Notes: generated by a model from the letters alone, not told the origin. A DNA stretch of 64,000 nucleotides from Maribacter zhoushanensis (GCF_029350975.1 NZ_JARKMR010000001.1:1-64000); one strand, 5' to 3'; counted from the stretch's first letter, positions 8,379-19,121 are shown. Numbers and translations: made by a program.

Positions 8379-8780
8379 ATGTTAAAAGAATTCAAAAATT
8401 TTATTTTGACGGGTAACGTCATCGATTTTGCTGTAGCAGTTATTTTAGCTGGAGCAGTAGGATTAGTAGTAAACGGATTTGTTGCTGATATCATCATGCC
8501 AATCGTAGGTCACTTCGCAGGTGGAGTTGATTTCGCTGATTTGAAAATCGTATTGGATGAAGCTGTTGTTGGTGCAGATGGCGCTATTGCTAAGCCAGAA
8601 AATGCTATCCGTTGGGGTGCATGGGTAAATGCTATCGTAAACCTTCTTATCGTTGGATTCGTAATGTTTATCATTGTTAAAGCTTACAACAAAACTAAAA
8701 CTCCTCCAGCTCCAGCTGCTCCAGCAGGACCAACTGCAGAAGAGTTATTAGCAGAAATTAGAGATGCTTTAAAGAAGTAA
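8379..8780 (+). CDS. mscL: Large-conductance mechanosensitive channel
   Basis: MscL opens under membrane tension to release solutes on osmotic downshift. The 133-residue protein has the typical start FKNFILTGNVIDFAVAVILAGAVG, forming the amphipathic N-terminus and first membrane helix, a periplasmic loop around 55-85, a second helix (about 88-108) and a Pro/Ala-rich linker before the C-terminal helical bundle (EELLAEIRDALKK). A strong terminator follows. Confidence 0.97.
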   Translation: MLKEFKNFILTGNVIDFAVAVILAGAVGLVVNGFVADIIMPIVGHFAGGVDFADLKIVLDEAVVGADGAIAKPENAIRWGAWVNAIVNLLIVGFVMFIIVKAYNKTKTPPAPAAPAGPTAEELLAEIRDALKK

Positions 8781-8838
8781 TCTTTAAAATACTCCCTTAT
8801 TATTAGGGAACCGTTGCACTGCAACTTACATTAATTAA

Positions 8839-8885
8839 AACCGTCAACTTTGTTACGCTAACATTGTTGACGGTTCTTTTTTTAC
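8839..8885 (+). terminator. Rho-independent terminator of mscL
   Basis: AACCGTCAAC (8839-8848) pairs perfectly with GTTGACGGTT (8866-8875), followed by C and eight or more T. Confidence 0.93.
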
Positions 8886-8967
8886 TTCACATTCCAATAT
8901 TGTCCTAATAGACCATTGTTATATTTTAAACAATTTGTTATATTTTGATTATTCTTTTCTTTTTTGC

Positions 8968-8997
8968 TTGCGTACGTACCAGTATTACCTATTTTTG
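8968..8997 (+). promoter_or_regulatory. Bacteroidetes-type promoter of asd
   Basis: TATTTTTG at 8990-8997 matches the TAnnTTTG -7 box, with TTG at 8968-8970 exactly 19 bases upstream as the -33 element. The asd start codon lies 24 bp downstream. Transcript start not proven. Confidence 0.6.
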
Positions 8998-9020
8998 CGG
9001 CTTAATATAATTGTTTACAA

Positions 9021-10010
9021 ATGAAAGTAGCTGTAATTGGTGCCACAGGCATGGTTGGCGATGTAATGTTGAAAGTATTGGCAGAACGTAATTTTCCGTT
9101 GACGGAATTATTACTTGTTGCCTCTGAACGTTCTGTTGGCAAAAAGATGACCTTTAAAGGAGAAGAACATACGGTTATTGGCTTAGCAGATGCGGTAGCC
9201 GCAAGACCAAATATTGCCATATTCTCTGCAGGTGGAGACACCTCGTTAGAATGGGCTCCTAAATTTGCAGAAGTAGGAACTACGGTAGTAGATAATTCTT
9301 CAGCTTGGAGAATGGATCCTACCAAAAAATTGGTTGTTCCAGAGATCAATGCTCATGAGCTTACGGCCGAAGATAAAATCATTGCAAACCCCAACTGCTC
9401 TACCATTCAACTCGTAATGGCATTACACCCTTTACATAACAAATACAAAATGAAACGTGTTGTTGTTTCTACCTACCAGTCGGTTTCCGGTACTGGGGTA
9501 AAAGCAGTAAAACAACTAGAAAATGAAATTGCCGGTGTACCAGGCGAAATGGCTTATCCTTACCCAATTGGCAGAAACGCATTACCACATTGTGATGTTT
9601 TCATGGAAAATGGATATACCAAAGAAGAAATGAAATTGGCTCGCGAACCACAGAAAATTCTTGATGACCGCACTTTCTCAATTAGCGCAACAGCGGTTCG
9701 TATACCTACTGCCGGTGGGCATTCAGAATCTGTAAACGTAGAGTTCGAAAATGACTTTGAACTTAACGAAGTACGTCGTTTGTTGAACGAAATGCCTGGC
9801 GTTACCGTTCAAGACAATCCAGATACGAACACCTACCCTATGCCAATATATGCCCATGATAAAGATGAGGTTTTTGTAGGTCGTATACGTAGAGATGAAA
9901 CGCAAAGAAATACCTTGAACATGTGGATCGTGGCAGATAACCTTAGAAAAGGAGCAGCAACCAACGCAGTACAAATTTCAGAATATCTAGTAGAACAAGG
10001 CTTAGTTTAA
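9021..10010 (+). CDS. asd: Aspartate-semialdehyde dehydrogenase
   Basis: The enzyme reduces aspartyl phosphate to aspartate semialdehyde with NADPH, supplying lysine/diaminopimelate, threonine and methionine synthesis. The 329-residue protein has the dinucleotide-binding GATGMVG at 8-13, the catalytic cysteine in NPNCSTIQ (C126), and the RIPTAGGHSESV segment around 228 with a catalytic histidine. Monocistronic, with a clear promoter and a clear terminator. Confidence 0.96.
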   Translation: MKVAVIGATGMVGDVMLKVLAERNFPLTELLLVASERSVGKKMTFKGEEHTVIGLADAVAARPNIAIFSAGGDTSLEWAPKFAEVGTTVVDNSSAWRMDPTKKLVVPEINAHELTAEDKIIANPNCSTIQLVMALHPLHNKYKMKRVVVSTYQSVSGTGVKAVKQLENEIAGVPGEMAYPYPIGRNALPHCDVFMENGYTKEEMKLAREPQKILDDRTFSISATAVRIPTAGGHSESVNVEFENDFELNEVRRLLNEMPGVTVQDNPDTNTYPMPIYAHDKDEVFVGRIRRDETQRNTLNMWIVADNLRKGAATNAVQISEYLVEQGLV

Positions 10011-10032
10011 TTTATACCCTTTACAACGTTAA

Positions 10033-10069
10033 AACCTTCAAAACTTGACTGTTTTGAAGGTTTTTTTAT
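10033..10069 (+). terminator. Rho-independent terminator of asd
   Basis: AACCTTCAAAAC (10033-10044) pairs perfectly with GTTTTGAAGGTT (10051-10062), followed by a T run. Confidence 0.93.
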
Positions 10070-10096
10070 GGTATTTTAGTAAAAACTAAACTATTC

Positions 10097-12253
10097 ATGA
10101 AAAGCATTATCCCTGCGCTATTGGCCATTGCGCTACTTTCTTCCTGTAAAAACGAATCTAAACCTGAACCCATTATTGTGAATTACCCTGTTACCGCAAA
10201 AGTTGATACCGTAGATACTTATTTTGACACTGAAGTTAATGACCCTTATCGTTGGTTAGAAGATGATAGAAGCCCCGAAACCGAAGCCTGGGTAAAAGAA
10301 CAGAACAAAACAACATTCGGTTATTTAGAAAATATTCCATTTAGAGCCGACTTAAAAAATCGATTGGAAAAATTATGGAATTATGAGAAACTTGGTTCCC
10401 CTTTTAAAAAAGGAGATTACACCTATTTCTATAAAAATAATGGTCTTCAAAATCAGTATGTAATATATAGGGCAAAGAAAGATGAAGAGCCAGAGGTATT
10501 TTTAGATCCTAATACCTTTTCTGAAGATGGTACTACTTCATTAGCAGGCTTAAGTTTTACCAAAGATGGCTCATTGGCCGCTTATCTTATTTCAGAAAGT
10601 GGTAGCGATTGGAGAAAAGCAATTATTCTAGACGCTATAAACAATGAAATTGTAGAAGACACCTTAGTTGACATCAAATTTAGTGGCCTTTCCTGGAAAG
10701 GTAATGAAGGGTTTTATTACTCTAGTTATGATAAACCAAAGGGTAGTGAACTATCTGCCAAAACAGACCAACACAAAGTATACTATCATAAATTGGGTAC
10801 TTCTCAAAAAGATGATAAACTCATATTTGGTGGTACAACAGCTGAAAAGCATAGATATATTGGCGCTTATGTTACTGAAGACAATAAGTACTTATTAATT
10901 AGTGCCTCTGTTTCCACTTCTGGTAATAAACTATTTATAAAAGATTTAGAAGACCCTAACGGATTGCTTATTCCTATGGTTGAAGATACTGACTCTGACA
11001 ATTATGTAATTGACAATGTCGGCTCTAAACTTTACATAGAAACAAACAGAAATGCACCGAACAAGAAAATAGTTACCGTCGATGCCAAAAATCCTGAAGC
11101 TAAAAATTGGGTTGATTTTATTCCAGAAACAGAAAACGTTCTAAGTGCTGATTTTGGTGGTGGATACTTCTTTGCAGATTATATGGTAGATGCTGTCTCT
11201 AAAATTTTTCAGTACGACTATAATGGCAAACTGATACGTGAAGTAAACTTACCTGGTCTAGGGACAGCTAGCGGTTTTGGTGGTGAAAAAGAGGATAAAG
11301 AATTTTACTTCTCTTTTACAAATTACAACACACCGGGTTCTACATATAAATACGATGTTGAATCGGGCACCTATGAGTTGTATTGGAAACCAGAGATAGA
11401 TTTTAATCCGGAAGACTATACTTCTGAACAAGTATTTTATGATTCAAAAGATGGTACTAAAATACCTATGATCATTACGTATAAAAAGGGAACGCAATTA
11501 AACGGTAAAAACCCGACAATTCTTTACGCCTATGGCGGATTCAATGTAAGCCTAACCCCTTCATTCAGTATCGGTAACGCCGTTTGGATGGAACAAGGCG
11601 GAGTTTACGCTGTACCTAATCTACGTGGTGGTGGTGAGTATGGTAAAAAATGGCATGATGCGGGTATTAAAACTAAAAAGCAAAATGTATTCGATGACTT
11701 TATTGCCGCTGCTGAATATTTAATAGCGAACAACTATACATCAAAAGAGTATTTGGCTATTCGCGGAGGTTCTAATGGCGGATTATTAGTTGGCGCCACA
11801 ATGACACAAAGACCAGATTTAATGAAGGTAGCACTACCTGCAGTTGGTGTTATGGATATGTTGCGTTATCATACATTTACGGCTGGCGCAGGATGGGCTT
11901 ATGATTATGGTACTGCAGAAGATAGCGATGAAATGTTTCAATATTTAAAAGGTTATTCTCCCGTACACAATGTAAAGGCAGGAACTTCCTACCCTGCAAC
12001 TTTGGTAACAACGGGTGATCATGATGATAGAGTAGTACCTGCGCATAGTTTTAAATTTGCGGCAGAGCTTCAAGAAAAGCAAGTAGGTACTAACCCTACC
12101 TTAATACGTATTGAAACCAATGCCGGTCATGGTGCCGGTACTCCTGTAAGTAAAACTATTGAGCAATATGCAGACATTTTTGGCTTTACACTTTACAATA
12201 TGGGCTATACGGAACTACCTAACAAAAGTGTTTTAAAAGAATTTAAGGAGTAA
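10097..12253 (+). CDS. Prolyl oligopeptidase (S9A), lipoprotein
   Basis: This 718-residue serine peptidase cleaves short peptides after proline. It has a lipobox (LLSSC, Cys17), so it should be anchored in the periplasm or outer membrane rather than cytosolic. An N-terminal seven-bladed propeller (about 80-440) precedes the alpha/beta hydrolase domain. The active-site serine is in RGGSNGG, the aspartate in GDHDDRVVP and the histidine in NAGHGAG, so the triad is complete. A terminator follows at once, making it a single-gene unit. Confidence 0.95.
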   Translation: MKSIIPALLAIALLSSCKNESKPEPIIVNYPVTAKVDTVDTYFDTEVNDPYRWLEDDRSPETEAWVKEQNKTTFGYLENIPFRADLKNRLEKLWNYEKLGSPFKKGDYTYFYKNNGLQNQYVIYRAKKDEEPEVFLDPNTFSEDGTTSLAGLSFTKDGSLAAYLISESGSDWRKAIILDAINNEIVEDTLVDIKFSGLSWKGNEGFYYSSYDKPKGSELSAKTDQHKVYYHKLGTSQKDDKLIFGGTTAEKHRYIGAYVTEDNKYLLISASVSTSGNKLFIKDLEDPNGLLIPMVEDTDSDNYVIDNVGSKLYIETNRNAPNKKIVTVDAKNPEAKNWVDFIPETENVLSADFGGGYFFADYMVDAVSKIFQYDYNGKLIREVNLPGLGTASGFGGEKEDKEFYFSFTNYNTPGSTYKYDVESGTYELYWKPEIDFNPEDYTSEQVFYDSKDGTKIPMIITYKKGTQLNGKNPTILYAYGGFNVSLTPSFSIGNAVWMEQGGVYAVPNLRGGGEYGKKWHDAGIKTKKQNVFDDFIAAAEYLIANNYTSKEYLAIRGGSNGGLLVGATMTQRPDLMKVALPAVGVMDMLRYHTFTAGAGWAYDYGTAEDSDEMFQYLKGYSPVHNVKAGTSYPATLVTTGDHDDRVVPAHSFKFAAELQEKQVGTNPTLIRIETNAGHGAGTPVSKTIEQYADIFGFTLYNMGYTELPNKSVLKEFKE

Positions 12254-12281
12254 TTACTATCTTAAATCAATAAATTATTGA

Positions 12282-12311
12282 AAAATCCGTTTCAAATTGG
12301 AACGGATTTTT
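12282..12311 (+). terminator. Terminator of the prolyl oligopeptidase gene
   Basis: AAAATCCGTT (12282-12291) pairs with AACGGATTTT (12301-12310) around a 9-base loop and runs into T. It covers an in-frame ATG at 12297, which argues against that codon as the start of the next gene. Confidence 0.85.
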
Positions 12312-12338
12312 CAATTTTACATTCCTAAGAACAAAAGC

Positions 12339-13328
12339 ATGTTACGAGTAGAGAATCTATCATTTTCATATGATAAACTTCCAGTTTTAGAATCTATTAA
12401 TCTACGTATTCAACGTGGAGAACATGTAGCTATTATTGGTGAAAGTGGGTGCGGCAAAAGTACCTTGCTCAAACTAATGTATGGTTTAATGGATTTAGAA
12501 CAAGGCGAAATATTCTGGGAAGATGAGCAAATTTTAGGTCCTGCATTTCACCTAGTACCAGGTATGCCCTTCATGAAATACCTATCTCAAGATTTCGACT
12601 TAATGCCGTTCATTACAGTTTCTGAAAATATAAGTCAGTACCTATCCGTTTTTTATCCTGACGAATTAAAGGAGCGAACCCAAGAGCTATTAGAGATGAT
12701 TGAGCTCACCGAATTTGCCGATAAAAAAGTTAAAACCTTGAGCGGTGGCCAACAACAACGCGTTGCCCTAGCTAGAGTATTGGCGCAAAAGCCAGAAGTG
12801 CTTCTTTTAGACGAACCTTTTAGTCATATTGACAACTTTCTTAAAAACAGTTTACGTAGAAACATTTTCAATTACCTAAAAGAAAATCTTATTACTACCA
12901 TTGTTGCTACCCATGATGTGCACGATGTTTTACCTTTTGCCGATCGTGCTGTAGTTTTACGTGATAAGGAAATTAAAGCTAGGGCAAGACCTATGGAGCT
13001 TTATAAAAACCCTAAAAACTTGTATGTAGCTTCTCTATTTGGTGAAGCCAGCATGATTTCTATTGATGTACTTAAAACATATGCGAATACTAAAAGAAAG
13101 ATTATAGTGTATGCACATGAATTTAGGGTTTCTCCTTCACAAGGGTTTCATGTTACCGTGGAAAAAGCATACCCTATGGGCAGTCATTACCTAACAGAAA
13201 GTAAAAGTGACGATAACGAAACCATCTTCTTCAATGCAGATAAACTATACCCAAAAGGAAAAGAGGTATTCTTAAACGTAGCCATTGAAACTATCAATCA
13301 ACGTATACAGGAGGCAGCTGCCAATTAA
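12339..13328 (+). CDS. ABC transporter ATP-binding protein with TOBE-like C-terminus
   Basis: The protein has Walker A GESGCGKST (about 34-42), signature LSGGQQQR, Walker B VLLLDEP and the H-loop ATHDV, so it should be an active ATPase. The C-terminal 110 residues (AHEFRVS ... TVEKAYPMGSHY) resemble a TOBE-like regulatory domain of the PotA/FbpC type importers. No permease or binding protein is adjacent, so substrate and partner are unknown. I start it at ATG 12339 (MLRVENLSFSYD) because the in-frame ATG at 12297 lies inside the upstream terminator. Confidence 0.85.
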   Translation: MLRVENLSFSYDKLPVLESINLRIQRGEHVAIIGESGCGKSTLLKLMYGLMDLEQGEIFWEDEQILGPAFHLVPGMPFMKYLSQDFDLMPFITVSENISQYLSVFYPDELKERTQELLEMIELTEFADKKVKTLSGGQQQRVALARVLAQKPEVLLLDEPFSHIDNFLKNSLRRNIFNYLKENLITTIVATHDVHDVLPFADRAVVLRDKEIKARARPMELYKNPKNLYVASLFGEASMISIDVLKTYANTKRKIIVYAHEFRVSPSQGFHVTVEKAYPMGSHYLTESKSDDNETIFFNADKLYPKGKEVFLNVAIETINQRIQEAAAN

Positions 13329-13414
13329 TATAATATTTATAAACAGATGTCTATCGCTATTTCTCCATAAATGAAGGAGGATTCCATTTTGTTTACATTT
13401 GCTAAAACCTTGTT

Positions 13415-13816
13415 GTGAACAAAGAACAAATACGTAGCGACTTACAATTTAAAGCCATTAGAAGTAGTGGACCAGGCGGTCAGCATGCCAATAAAGTATC
13501 CTCTAAAGTTGAATTATCATTTCATATTGAAGCTTCAGCGGGACTAACGGAACGCCAGAAAAAAAGAATGCTACTAAAATTAGGAAACAAACTGAGTAAA
13601 GAAGGTCTGCTTATTTTACAGTGCGATGAATCTCGCAGTCAACATAAAAACAAAGAATTGGTTGTTAAGCGATTCTTTAAACTTCTTGAAAAATCATTGG
13701 TAGTACAGAAAGCCCGAAAGAAAAGTAAACCTACCAGATCATCTATTGAAAAAAGATTGAAGAGCAAGAAAATTTCATCCTTGAAAAAACAAAACCGGAG
13801 TAAGCCAGACTACTAA
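13415..13816 (+). CDS. ArfB-like peptidyl-tRNA hydrolase (RF-1 domain)
   Basis: ArfB-type proteins release peptides from ribosomes stalled without a stop codon. The 133-residue protein has the GPGGQHANK motif at 19-27, where GGQ (21-23) enters the peptidyl transferase centre, and a long basic C-terminal tail (KKSKPTRSSIEKRLKSKK) that would sit in the empty mRNA channel. There is no codon-recognition domain. The start appears to be GTG; no in-frame ATG fits the domain. Transcribed towards the GntP gene with only 13 bp between. Confidence 0.9.
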   Translation: MNKEQIRSDLQFKAIRSSGPGGQHANKVSSKVELSFHIEASAGLTERQKKRMLLKLGNKLSKEGLLILQCDESRSQHKNKELVVKRFFKLLEKSLVVQKARKKSKPTRSSIEKRLKSKKISSLKKQNRSKPDY

Positions 13817-13829
13817 TAGTTATACCCCT

Positions 13830-15158
13830 TTATGCGAAGATGGAATAGAATACAAATACAGTTATGGCACCTGTAAGACCAAGAACTCCTGTACCTAAAC
13901 CAAAAAGGCGATATCCAGTCTTTACATTCATACCACTCATTTGCGTTACCACCCAAAAGAAACTATCGTTAGCATGAGAAATTACCGCAGAACCTGCCCC
14001 AATAACTACCACAACTAAAGCCTTCTGTATTTCGGTATCAAAACCTAAAGATGACATCATAGGCATAATAATAGATGCGGTTGTTACCAGTGCCACCGTT
14101 GAAGAACCTTGCGCAGTTTTCAACGCTGCCGCCAATACAAATGGCAAGAAAATACCCATGTTATAATCGGTCAAAGTTTGCCCTAGAATCTCTGCGATGC
14201 CTGAGTTCTGTAGTATTTTACCAAAAATTCCGCCAGCTCCGGTAATCAATAATATGGAAGCTGCATCTTTTATTGCCTTACCTACCCAACCCGCAGAAGA
14301 AAGCATATCATAATTCAACTTTTTTGGCAAGAGTAGACATAAGAACACCCCAATTAATAATGATATAACCGGCTCACCTACAAAATTGATGAAATTTAAT
14401 AATCCGTTTTCTTGTCCGATATCCATAGAGTTTAGAACGGACTTCAAGACAATTAGAAAAATAGGAACTAGAATAGGTATAGAGGCTTTTAAGGCACTAG
14501 GCGAATCCTTAATTTCTTGTTCTGCTTCTAGTGCATCTTCAACATCTGGTGCTATCATCGTTTTTGATGCATATTTTTTAGCGAATATGATACCGACAAT
14601 TAAAGCCACGATACTTGTTGGAAAGCCAAAAGCGATGACCAAACCTAAATCTGCTCCAAGAATACCTGCGGCAGCTATAGGACCGGGAGTTGGCGGCACC
14701 ATGGTATGCGACGCCATTAAGCCCAAACCTAAAGCTATTGCCGGACCAGCAATTGATATTTTCGCTTTCTTGGAAAGACTTTTATTTAAGGGATGCAATA
14801 ACATAAATCCGCTATCTGCAAAGACAGGTATAGACACGATATAACCAATAATACCCATTGCCGTTGTCACCCGTTTCTTTCCTATTAAGCCTAATACCTT
14901 CTCTGCAATGGCAAATGCGCCACCTGTATGCTCTAAAAACGCACCGATGATCACCCCAAGCACTATAATCAATCCTATTTTACCAAGTGTACCGCCAAAA
15001 CCATCATTGATAGATACAATGATATCGGCATAAGGCATGCCGGCAAATACACCATATAAGATTGAAATCATGAACAAGGCAAGAAAAGCGTGAATCTTAA
15101 GCTTTGTCGTCAATATAATTATGGCAATGACCGCGAGAAGTAAGTAGAATATTTCCAT
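13830..15158 (-). CDS. GntP family gluconate:H+ symporter-type permease
   Basis: The 442-residue integral membrane protein has about 12-14 hydrophobic segments and the GntP family landmarks: IPVFADSGFMLLHPLNKSL, a MASHTMVPPTPGP segment near 155, and LKTAQGSSTVALVTTASI near 345. Family members take up gluconate or related sugar acids with protons. No gluconate catabolic gene is adjacent, so the exact substrate (gluconate, glycerate or other hydroxyacid) is open. Confidence 0.9.
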   Translation of the reverse strand: MEIFYLLLAVIAIIILTTKLKIHAFLALFMISILYGVFAGMPYADIIVSINDGFGGTLGKIGLIIVLGVIIGAFLEHTGGAFAIAEKVLGLIGKKRVTTAMGIIGYIVSIPVFADSGFMLLHPLNKSLSKKAKISIAGPAIALGLGLMASHTMVPPTPGPIAAAGILGADLGLVIAFGFPTSIVALIVGIIFAKKYASKTMIAPDVEDALEAEQEIKDSPSALKASIPILVPIFLIVLKSVLNSMDIGQENGLLNFINFVGEPVISLLIGVFLCLLLPKKLNYDMLSSAGWVGKAIKDAASILLITGAGGIFGKILQNSGIAEILGQTLTDYNMGIFLPFVLAAALKTAQGSSTVALVTTASIIMPMMSSLGFDTEIQKALVVVVIGAGSAVISHANDSFFWVVTQMSGMNVKTGYRLFGLGTGVLGLTGAITVFVFYSIFA

Positions 15159-15241
15159 GATTGATATTTGTTGTTATCTAGATCACTCCATAAGTACTCA
15201 AATATCATCAAGGATGCAAATAAAATAAATTTAACAGAACA

Positions 15242-15712
15242 TTATTTAATACTATTTATAGTTATCTCCTTACCATTAAAACTAAAAACATCGCCTACTG
15301 ATTTTCCAAAAACTAACTTTCCAATGGGTGTTGCGGCAGAAATGCAGTAGACCGACTTAGGCTTACTTTTAAACTCCCCTGCCGATATAGCTATGTAATA
15401 GATGAAGGCATCTGTAACAACCAAGCTACCTAAACCTACCGTTGGGGCATTTCTGTCTTTTGGTACTTTTGAAAGTAGCTGTTGGGTTTTTTCAAGTTCT
15501 GCCAACTGTTGACCTAGTTTTTCTCGCTCTAGCTGAATCATGGCACGACCGGTTTCATGCTTATCGCCAGCACTACTCTTTGTCTCTGAGGTTAATGCAA
15601 GCTCCAATTCTTTTATTTGATTCTGTATTCTTGTCAACCTATCGTTCACAAAAAGTACACAAAAGTCGTAAGCCTCTTTTTTTAAAATATCAAGTGATTC
15701 AATTTCCTTCAA
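15242..15712 (-). CDS. GreA/GreB-like protein
   Basis: The 156-residue protein has an N-terminal coiled-coil region (about 20-85) and a C-terminal GreA/GreB-type domain with VGLGSLVVTDAFIYYI and SAATPIGKLVFGKSVGDVFSFNG. True Gre factors rescue backtracked RNA polymerase with acidic residues at the coiled-coil tip. The tip here has no clear DE pair, so it may be a Gre-like or Rnk-type binder rather than a cleavage factor. Its start overlaps the end of the upstream lipoprotein gene by 14 bp. Confidence 0.75.
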   Translation of the reverse strand: MKEIESLDILKKEAYDFCVLFVNDRLTRIQNQIKELELALTSETKSSAGDKHETGRAMIQLEREKLGQQLAELEKTQQLLSKVPKDRNAPTVGLGSLVVTDAFIYYIAISAGEFKSKPKSVYCISAATPIGKLVFGKSVGDVFSFNGKEITINSIK

Positions 15713-16310
15713 TGTGATATAGATCTGCCAGTTTATAAATTAAGTAATTTACAATTTGAGTATCACTTTCCCCTCCATTAATCATGTTTTGAATCTCAAT
15801 TTCATGTTCAGCTTTAAAATAGTCTAAATCACCAGAGCGATCATCACTAAAAATATTCCAAGATTTTAATCCGCTTAACATCGCCTTATGTGCTTCGTAT
15901 CGGTTGGTAACTGCTTGTATCTTTTTCTTATCTACCTTTTCGGTTGCGCCACTATCATTTAGCAACTGATAATCTGCCGTAATCTGTGCATCTGCTTTTT
16001 CCGCTTCGGTAATGATTTTAAAATAAGCTCTAGACACTAAAGATTCATACTTAGAATGGAATCCAGATTCCATATTGTTATCATCGGCTAAAGCCGTCTC
16101 AGAATCCGCACTAGCGTACAAATCATCTTTGGCATAGGTGTTATCGGTTATTAGCGATTGCTTCCAAGCCTCACTCTTAAGATATTCTTTCCAAACTTTT
16201 GCATATTCTCGCTGATAATGGGTTTTAGATAAACCACAACTATTAAGACCTATTATTGCTGCTGCGGCTATAAGAGTAACCGAAGTAATTCTTCTAATCA
16301 ATGTTTTCAT
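15699..16310 (-). CDS. Hypothetical lipoprotein
   Basis: I do not recognise the family. The 203-residue protein has a signal peptide with lipobox LNSC (Cys25), then a helical, charged region with KVWKEYLKSEAWKQ and a C-terminal segment ENxINGGESDTQIVNYLIYKL-like in character. It is co-transcribed with the downstream Gre-like gene, whose start lies inside this gene's last codons. Nothing links its function to that neighbour. Confidence 0.6.
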   Translation of the reverse strand: MKTLIRRITSVTLIAAAAIIGLNSCGLSKTHYQREYAKVWKEYLKSEAWKQSLITDNTYAKDDLYASADSETALADDNNMESGFHSKYESLVSRAYFKIITEAEKADAQITADYQLLNDSGATEKVDKKKIQAVTNRYEAHKAMLSGLKSWNIFSDDRSGDLDYFKAEHEIEIQNMINGGESDTQIVNYLIYKLADLYHIEGN

Positions 16311-16481
16311 ATAGTATACATGCTATTACACATCATCTTAAAAAATCACTGTTCTAAGGTGAATTTTTAAGTGCATTTTAGGTAATAGATAATCTGAGGG
16401 GATATACAATTTAGAAATAAAAACAAGAGTAAGCCCATCTTTACAATAAGAATTTAAAAATTAAGATAAACGGTAGATGCT

Positions 16482-17597
16482 TCAACCAACTAAACCGGCT
16501 AGATTTTTGCCAATTGTGCTACCAATAGCAATACCCATACCGCCCAAACGAACACCGCATACCACATTATCAGATACTTGCTTTACAATGGGTTTCTTCA
16601 GTTGACCCACACCCATTATGCCACTCCAGCTATAATCTATTTCAAAAGGCTGCTCTGGTAAAATAACTGTTTCCAATAATTCTTTTAGTTTGTTTTCCAC
16701 TAAAACGGTATTGCCAAATTCAGCTGTTTCTTCCGTTTTAAAATCCAAATTACGACCACCACCCAACAGAATTCGATTATCAATATTGCGGAAATAATAA
16801 TAACCTTCTTCTAGATGGAATGTACCTTTTATATGAAGATTTTTAATAGGTTTTGTAATCAATACCTGAGCTCTTGCAGGTTTAACATCTTCTGATAGTA
16901 ATTGAGCAGCAAAGCCATTTGTTGCTATCAATAGTTTCTTTGTTACAAATTGCAATTCATCGGTTTTGACCGTTACTTCTGTACCTGTATCTTCAAAAGA
17001 TTGTGCTTGTGTTGAATTTAAAATGGTAATACCGTCTTGCTGTGCTAATTGCACTAGGGAACGCATCATCTTACCAGTATCTATTTGCCCTTCAAAAACC
17101 TGAGAAATATAGTTTTTGTTTATTCCTTTGAAATTAAACCTGTCTGGCACAACCTTAAATGCATCGTTTTTAAAAACAGGTTGCAGTAGTTCATTTACAA
17201 ATTTCAATTCACTAAAACATCTCTCATAGAGCTCTACATCTTGATTCAAGAACAATTCATGCCCTCCATTGTTCTGATACTCGATTACATTATCGCCCAA
17301 AAGAGTACGAAGCGATTGTATCCCATTAAACCGATCTTGTACCAATTGCAAAACCTCTTGTTCTGAATGTGTTTTTAGGTCGGATAAGATTTCAGAAATA
17401 CTACCAAAACAAGCAAACCCTGCATTTTTAGTGCTGGCGCCTTGCGGAAGTTTTCCTTTTTCCAACACAAGAATTCGTGCCTTCGGATGCTTTCTCCTTA
17501 ATTCTAAAACACAATTTAAACCAACAATACCACTACCAACAATAGTAAAATCGATATTAGAAAACCACGATTTTCGTTCCCAGTAACTTAAATTCAT
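16482..17597 (-). CDS. FAD-dependent oxidoreductase (DAO family)
   Basis: This 371-residue flavoenzyme has the N-terminal FAD-binding GSGIVGLNCVLELRR (about 22-36) and an EKGKLPQGAST motif, then GFACFGS, typical of D-amino-acid oxidase/glycine oxidase-like proteins. The C-terminal VRLGGMGIAIGSTIGKNLA completes the FAD fold. Substrate is probably an amine or amino acid but cannot be told. A 171-bp stretch without genes separates it from the upstream-coordinate lipoprotein. Preceded on its own strand by the accC terminator. Confidence 0.85.
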   Translation of the reverse strand: MNLSYWERKSWFSNIDFTIVGSGIVGLNCVLELRRKHPKARILVLEKGKLPQGASTKNAGFACFGSISEILSDLKTHSEQEVLQLVQDRFNGIQSLRTLLGDNVIEYQNNGGHELFLNQDVELYERCFSELKFVNELLQPVFKNDAFKVVPDRFNFKGINKNYISQVFEGQIDTGKMMRSLVQLAQQDGITILNSTQAQSFEDTGTEVTVKTDELQFVTKKLLIATNGFAAQLLSEDVKPARAQVLITKPIKNLHIKGTFHLEEGYYYFRNIDNRILLGGGRNLDFKTEETAEFGNTVLVENKLKELLETVILPEQPFEIDYSWSGIMGVGQLKKPIVKQVSDNVVCGVRLGGMGIAIGSTIGKNLAGLVG

Positions 17598-17651
17598 AGA
17601 TGTATTTTAATTGGATTATAAGATAGAAAAACCAATCTAAAATAAGGACAT

Positions 17652-17680
17652 AAAAAAACTCCAACATTGCTGTTGGAGTT
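17652..17680 (-). terminator. Terminator of the fabH-accB-accC operon
   Basis: AACTCCAACA (17657-17666) pairs perfectly with TGTTGGAGTT (17671-17680); on the minus strand a T run follows (complement of 17652-17658). Confidence 0.92.
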
Positions 17681-17685
17681 CGTTA

Positions 17686-19038
17686 TTAATTTTCTGGTTG
17701 AGGATCCATTTCCCAATCATCCATAAATGCTGTTGTATAATTACCAGCCAAATAATCTGGATGGTCCATCAACTGCCTGTGGAAAGGAATAGTCGTTTTT
17801 ATTCCCTCAATTACGAATTCATCTAAAGCTCGCTTCATTTTGTTGATTGCCTCTTCCCTTGTTTGGGCGGTAGTAATCAACTTAGCGATCATAGAATCAT
17901 AATTTGGAGGAATACTGTACCCACTATAAACGTGCGTATCCATACGTACCCCATGACCACCTGGTGTGTGTAAAGTTGTAATCTTACCTGGCGATGGTCT
18001 AAAGTTGTTATAAGGATCTTCCGCATTAATTCTACACTCAATAGAATGTAATTTTGGAAGGTAGTTTTTACCTGAAATAGGCACACCTGCGGCTACAAGT
18101 ATTTGCTCACGAATTAAATCATAATCAATAACCTGCTCTGTAATTGGGTGCTCTACCTGAATACGGGTATTCATTTCCATAAAATAGAACTTACGGTGCT
18201 TATCTACTAAAAATTCTATGGTACCTGCACCTTCGTATTTTATGTATTCTGCAGCTTTAACCGCAGCTTCACCCATTTGCTCTCTTAACTTATCTGTCAT
18301 GAAAGGTGACGGAGTCTCCTCTGTCAACTTTTGGTGACGACGTTGTACAGAACAATCTCTTTCTGATAAGTGACATGCTTTACCGAATTGATCACCAACA
18401 ATTTGAATTTCAATATGACGTGGCTCCTCAATTAGCTTTTCCATATACATACCGCCATTACCAAAAGCAGCGGTTGCTTCATTTACGGCGCTATCAAAAA
18501 GTTCTTCCATTTTGTCTTCCGAGAATACGGCACGCATACCTTTACCACCACCACCGGCAGTAGCTTTGATCATTACCGGATAGCCCATTTTCTTAGCTAT
18601 CTTCTTGGCATCCGCAACATCTTTCAATAGACCTTCTGAACCAGGTACACAAGGTACACCAGCTTCTTTCATGGTTTCTTTGGCCGTAGCCTTATCACCC
18701 ATTTTGTCTATTTGATCACCAGAGGCACCAATGAATTTTATATCATGCTCTGCACAAATACGCGAGAACTTTGAATTTTCTGAAAGAAAACCATAGCCTG
18801 GGTGAATAGCATCTGCATTTGTAATCTCTGCAGCCGCAATTATATTTGGGATCTTTAAATAGGATTCGCTACTAGCAGCAGGACCAATACATACAGCTTC
18901 ATCTGCAAAACGCACATGTAAACTTTCTTCATCTGCCTTACTATATACAGCTACCGTTTTAATACCCATTTCTTTACAGGTACGGATAACACGCAACGCG
19001 ATTTCTCCCCTATTGGCAATCAGTATTTTTTTAAACAT
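17686..19038 (-). CDS. accC: Biotin carboxylase subunit of acetyl-CoA carboxylase
   Basis: AccC carboxylates the biotin on AccB with ATP and bicarbonate, the first half of malonyl-CoA formation. The 450-residue protein starts [16 protein letters not shown], has the ATP-grasp glycine loop [12 protein letters not shown] near 160, the [13 protein letters not shown] segment near 225, and [15 protein letters not shown] near 290 with catalytic residues. Length is standard. It lies 83 bp downstream of accB in the same operon and is followed by a terminator. Confidence 0.97.
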   Translation of the reverse strand: MFKKILIANRGEIALRVIRTCKEMGIKTVAVYSKADEESLHVRFADEAVCIGPAASSESYLKIPNIIAAAEITNADAIHPGYGFLSENSKFSRICAEHDIKFIGASGDQIDKMGDKATAKETMKEAGVPCVPGSEGLLKDVADAKKIAKKMGYPVMIKATAGGGGKGMRAVFSEDKMEELFDSAVNEATAAFGNGGMYMEKLIEEPRHIEIQIVGDQFGKACHLSERDCSVQRRHQKLTEETPSPFMTDKLREQMGEAAVKAAEYIKYEGAGTIEFLVDKHRKFYFMEMNTRIQVEHPITEQVIDYDLIREQILVAAGVPISGKNYLPKLHSIECRINAEDPYNNFRPSPGKITTLHTPGGHGVRMDTHVYSGYSIPPNYDSMIAKLITTAQTREEAINKMKRALDEFVIEGIKTTIPFHRQLMDHPDYLAGNYTTAFMDDWEMDPQPEN

Positions 19039-19121
19039 CTTTTAAATTTTAAGTTCTAGGTTCTACAACATTCTTACATACCGTATAAAACGGCATCTAA
19101 CAATTACTACTCAAAATTTAG

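Noticed and set aside
8972-8979. TACGTA string upstream of asd as part of the nitrate regulon
   Set aside because: It is a lone half-site without the 4-base-spaced partner, far from the island, within an otherwise ordinary housekeeping promoter.
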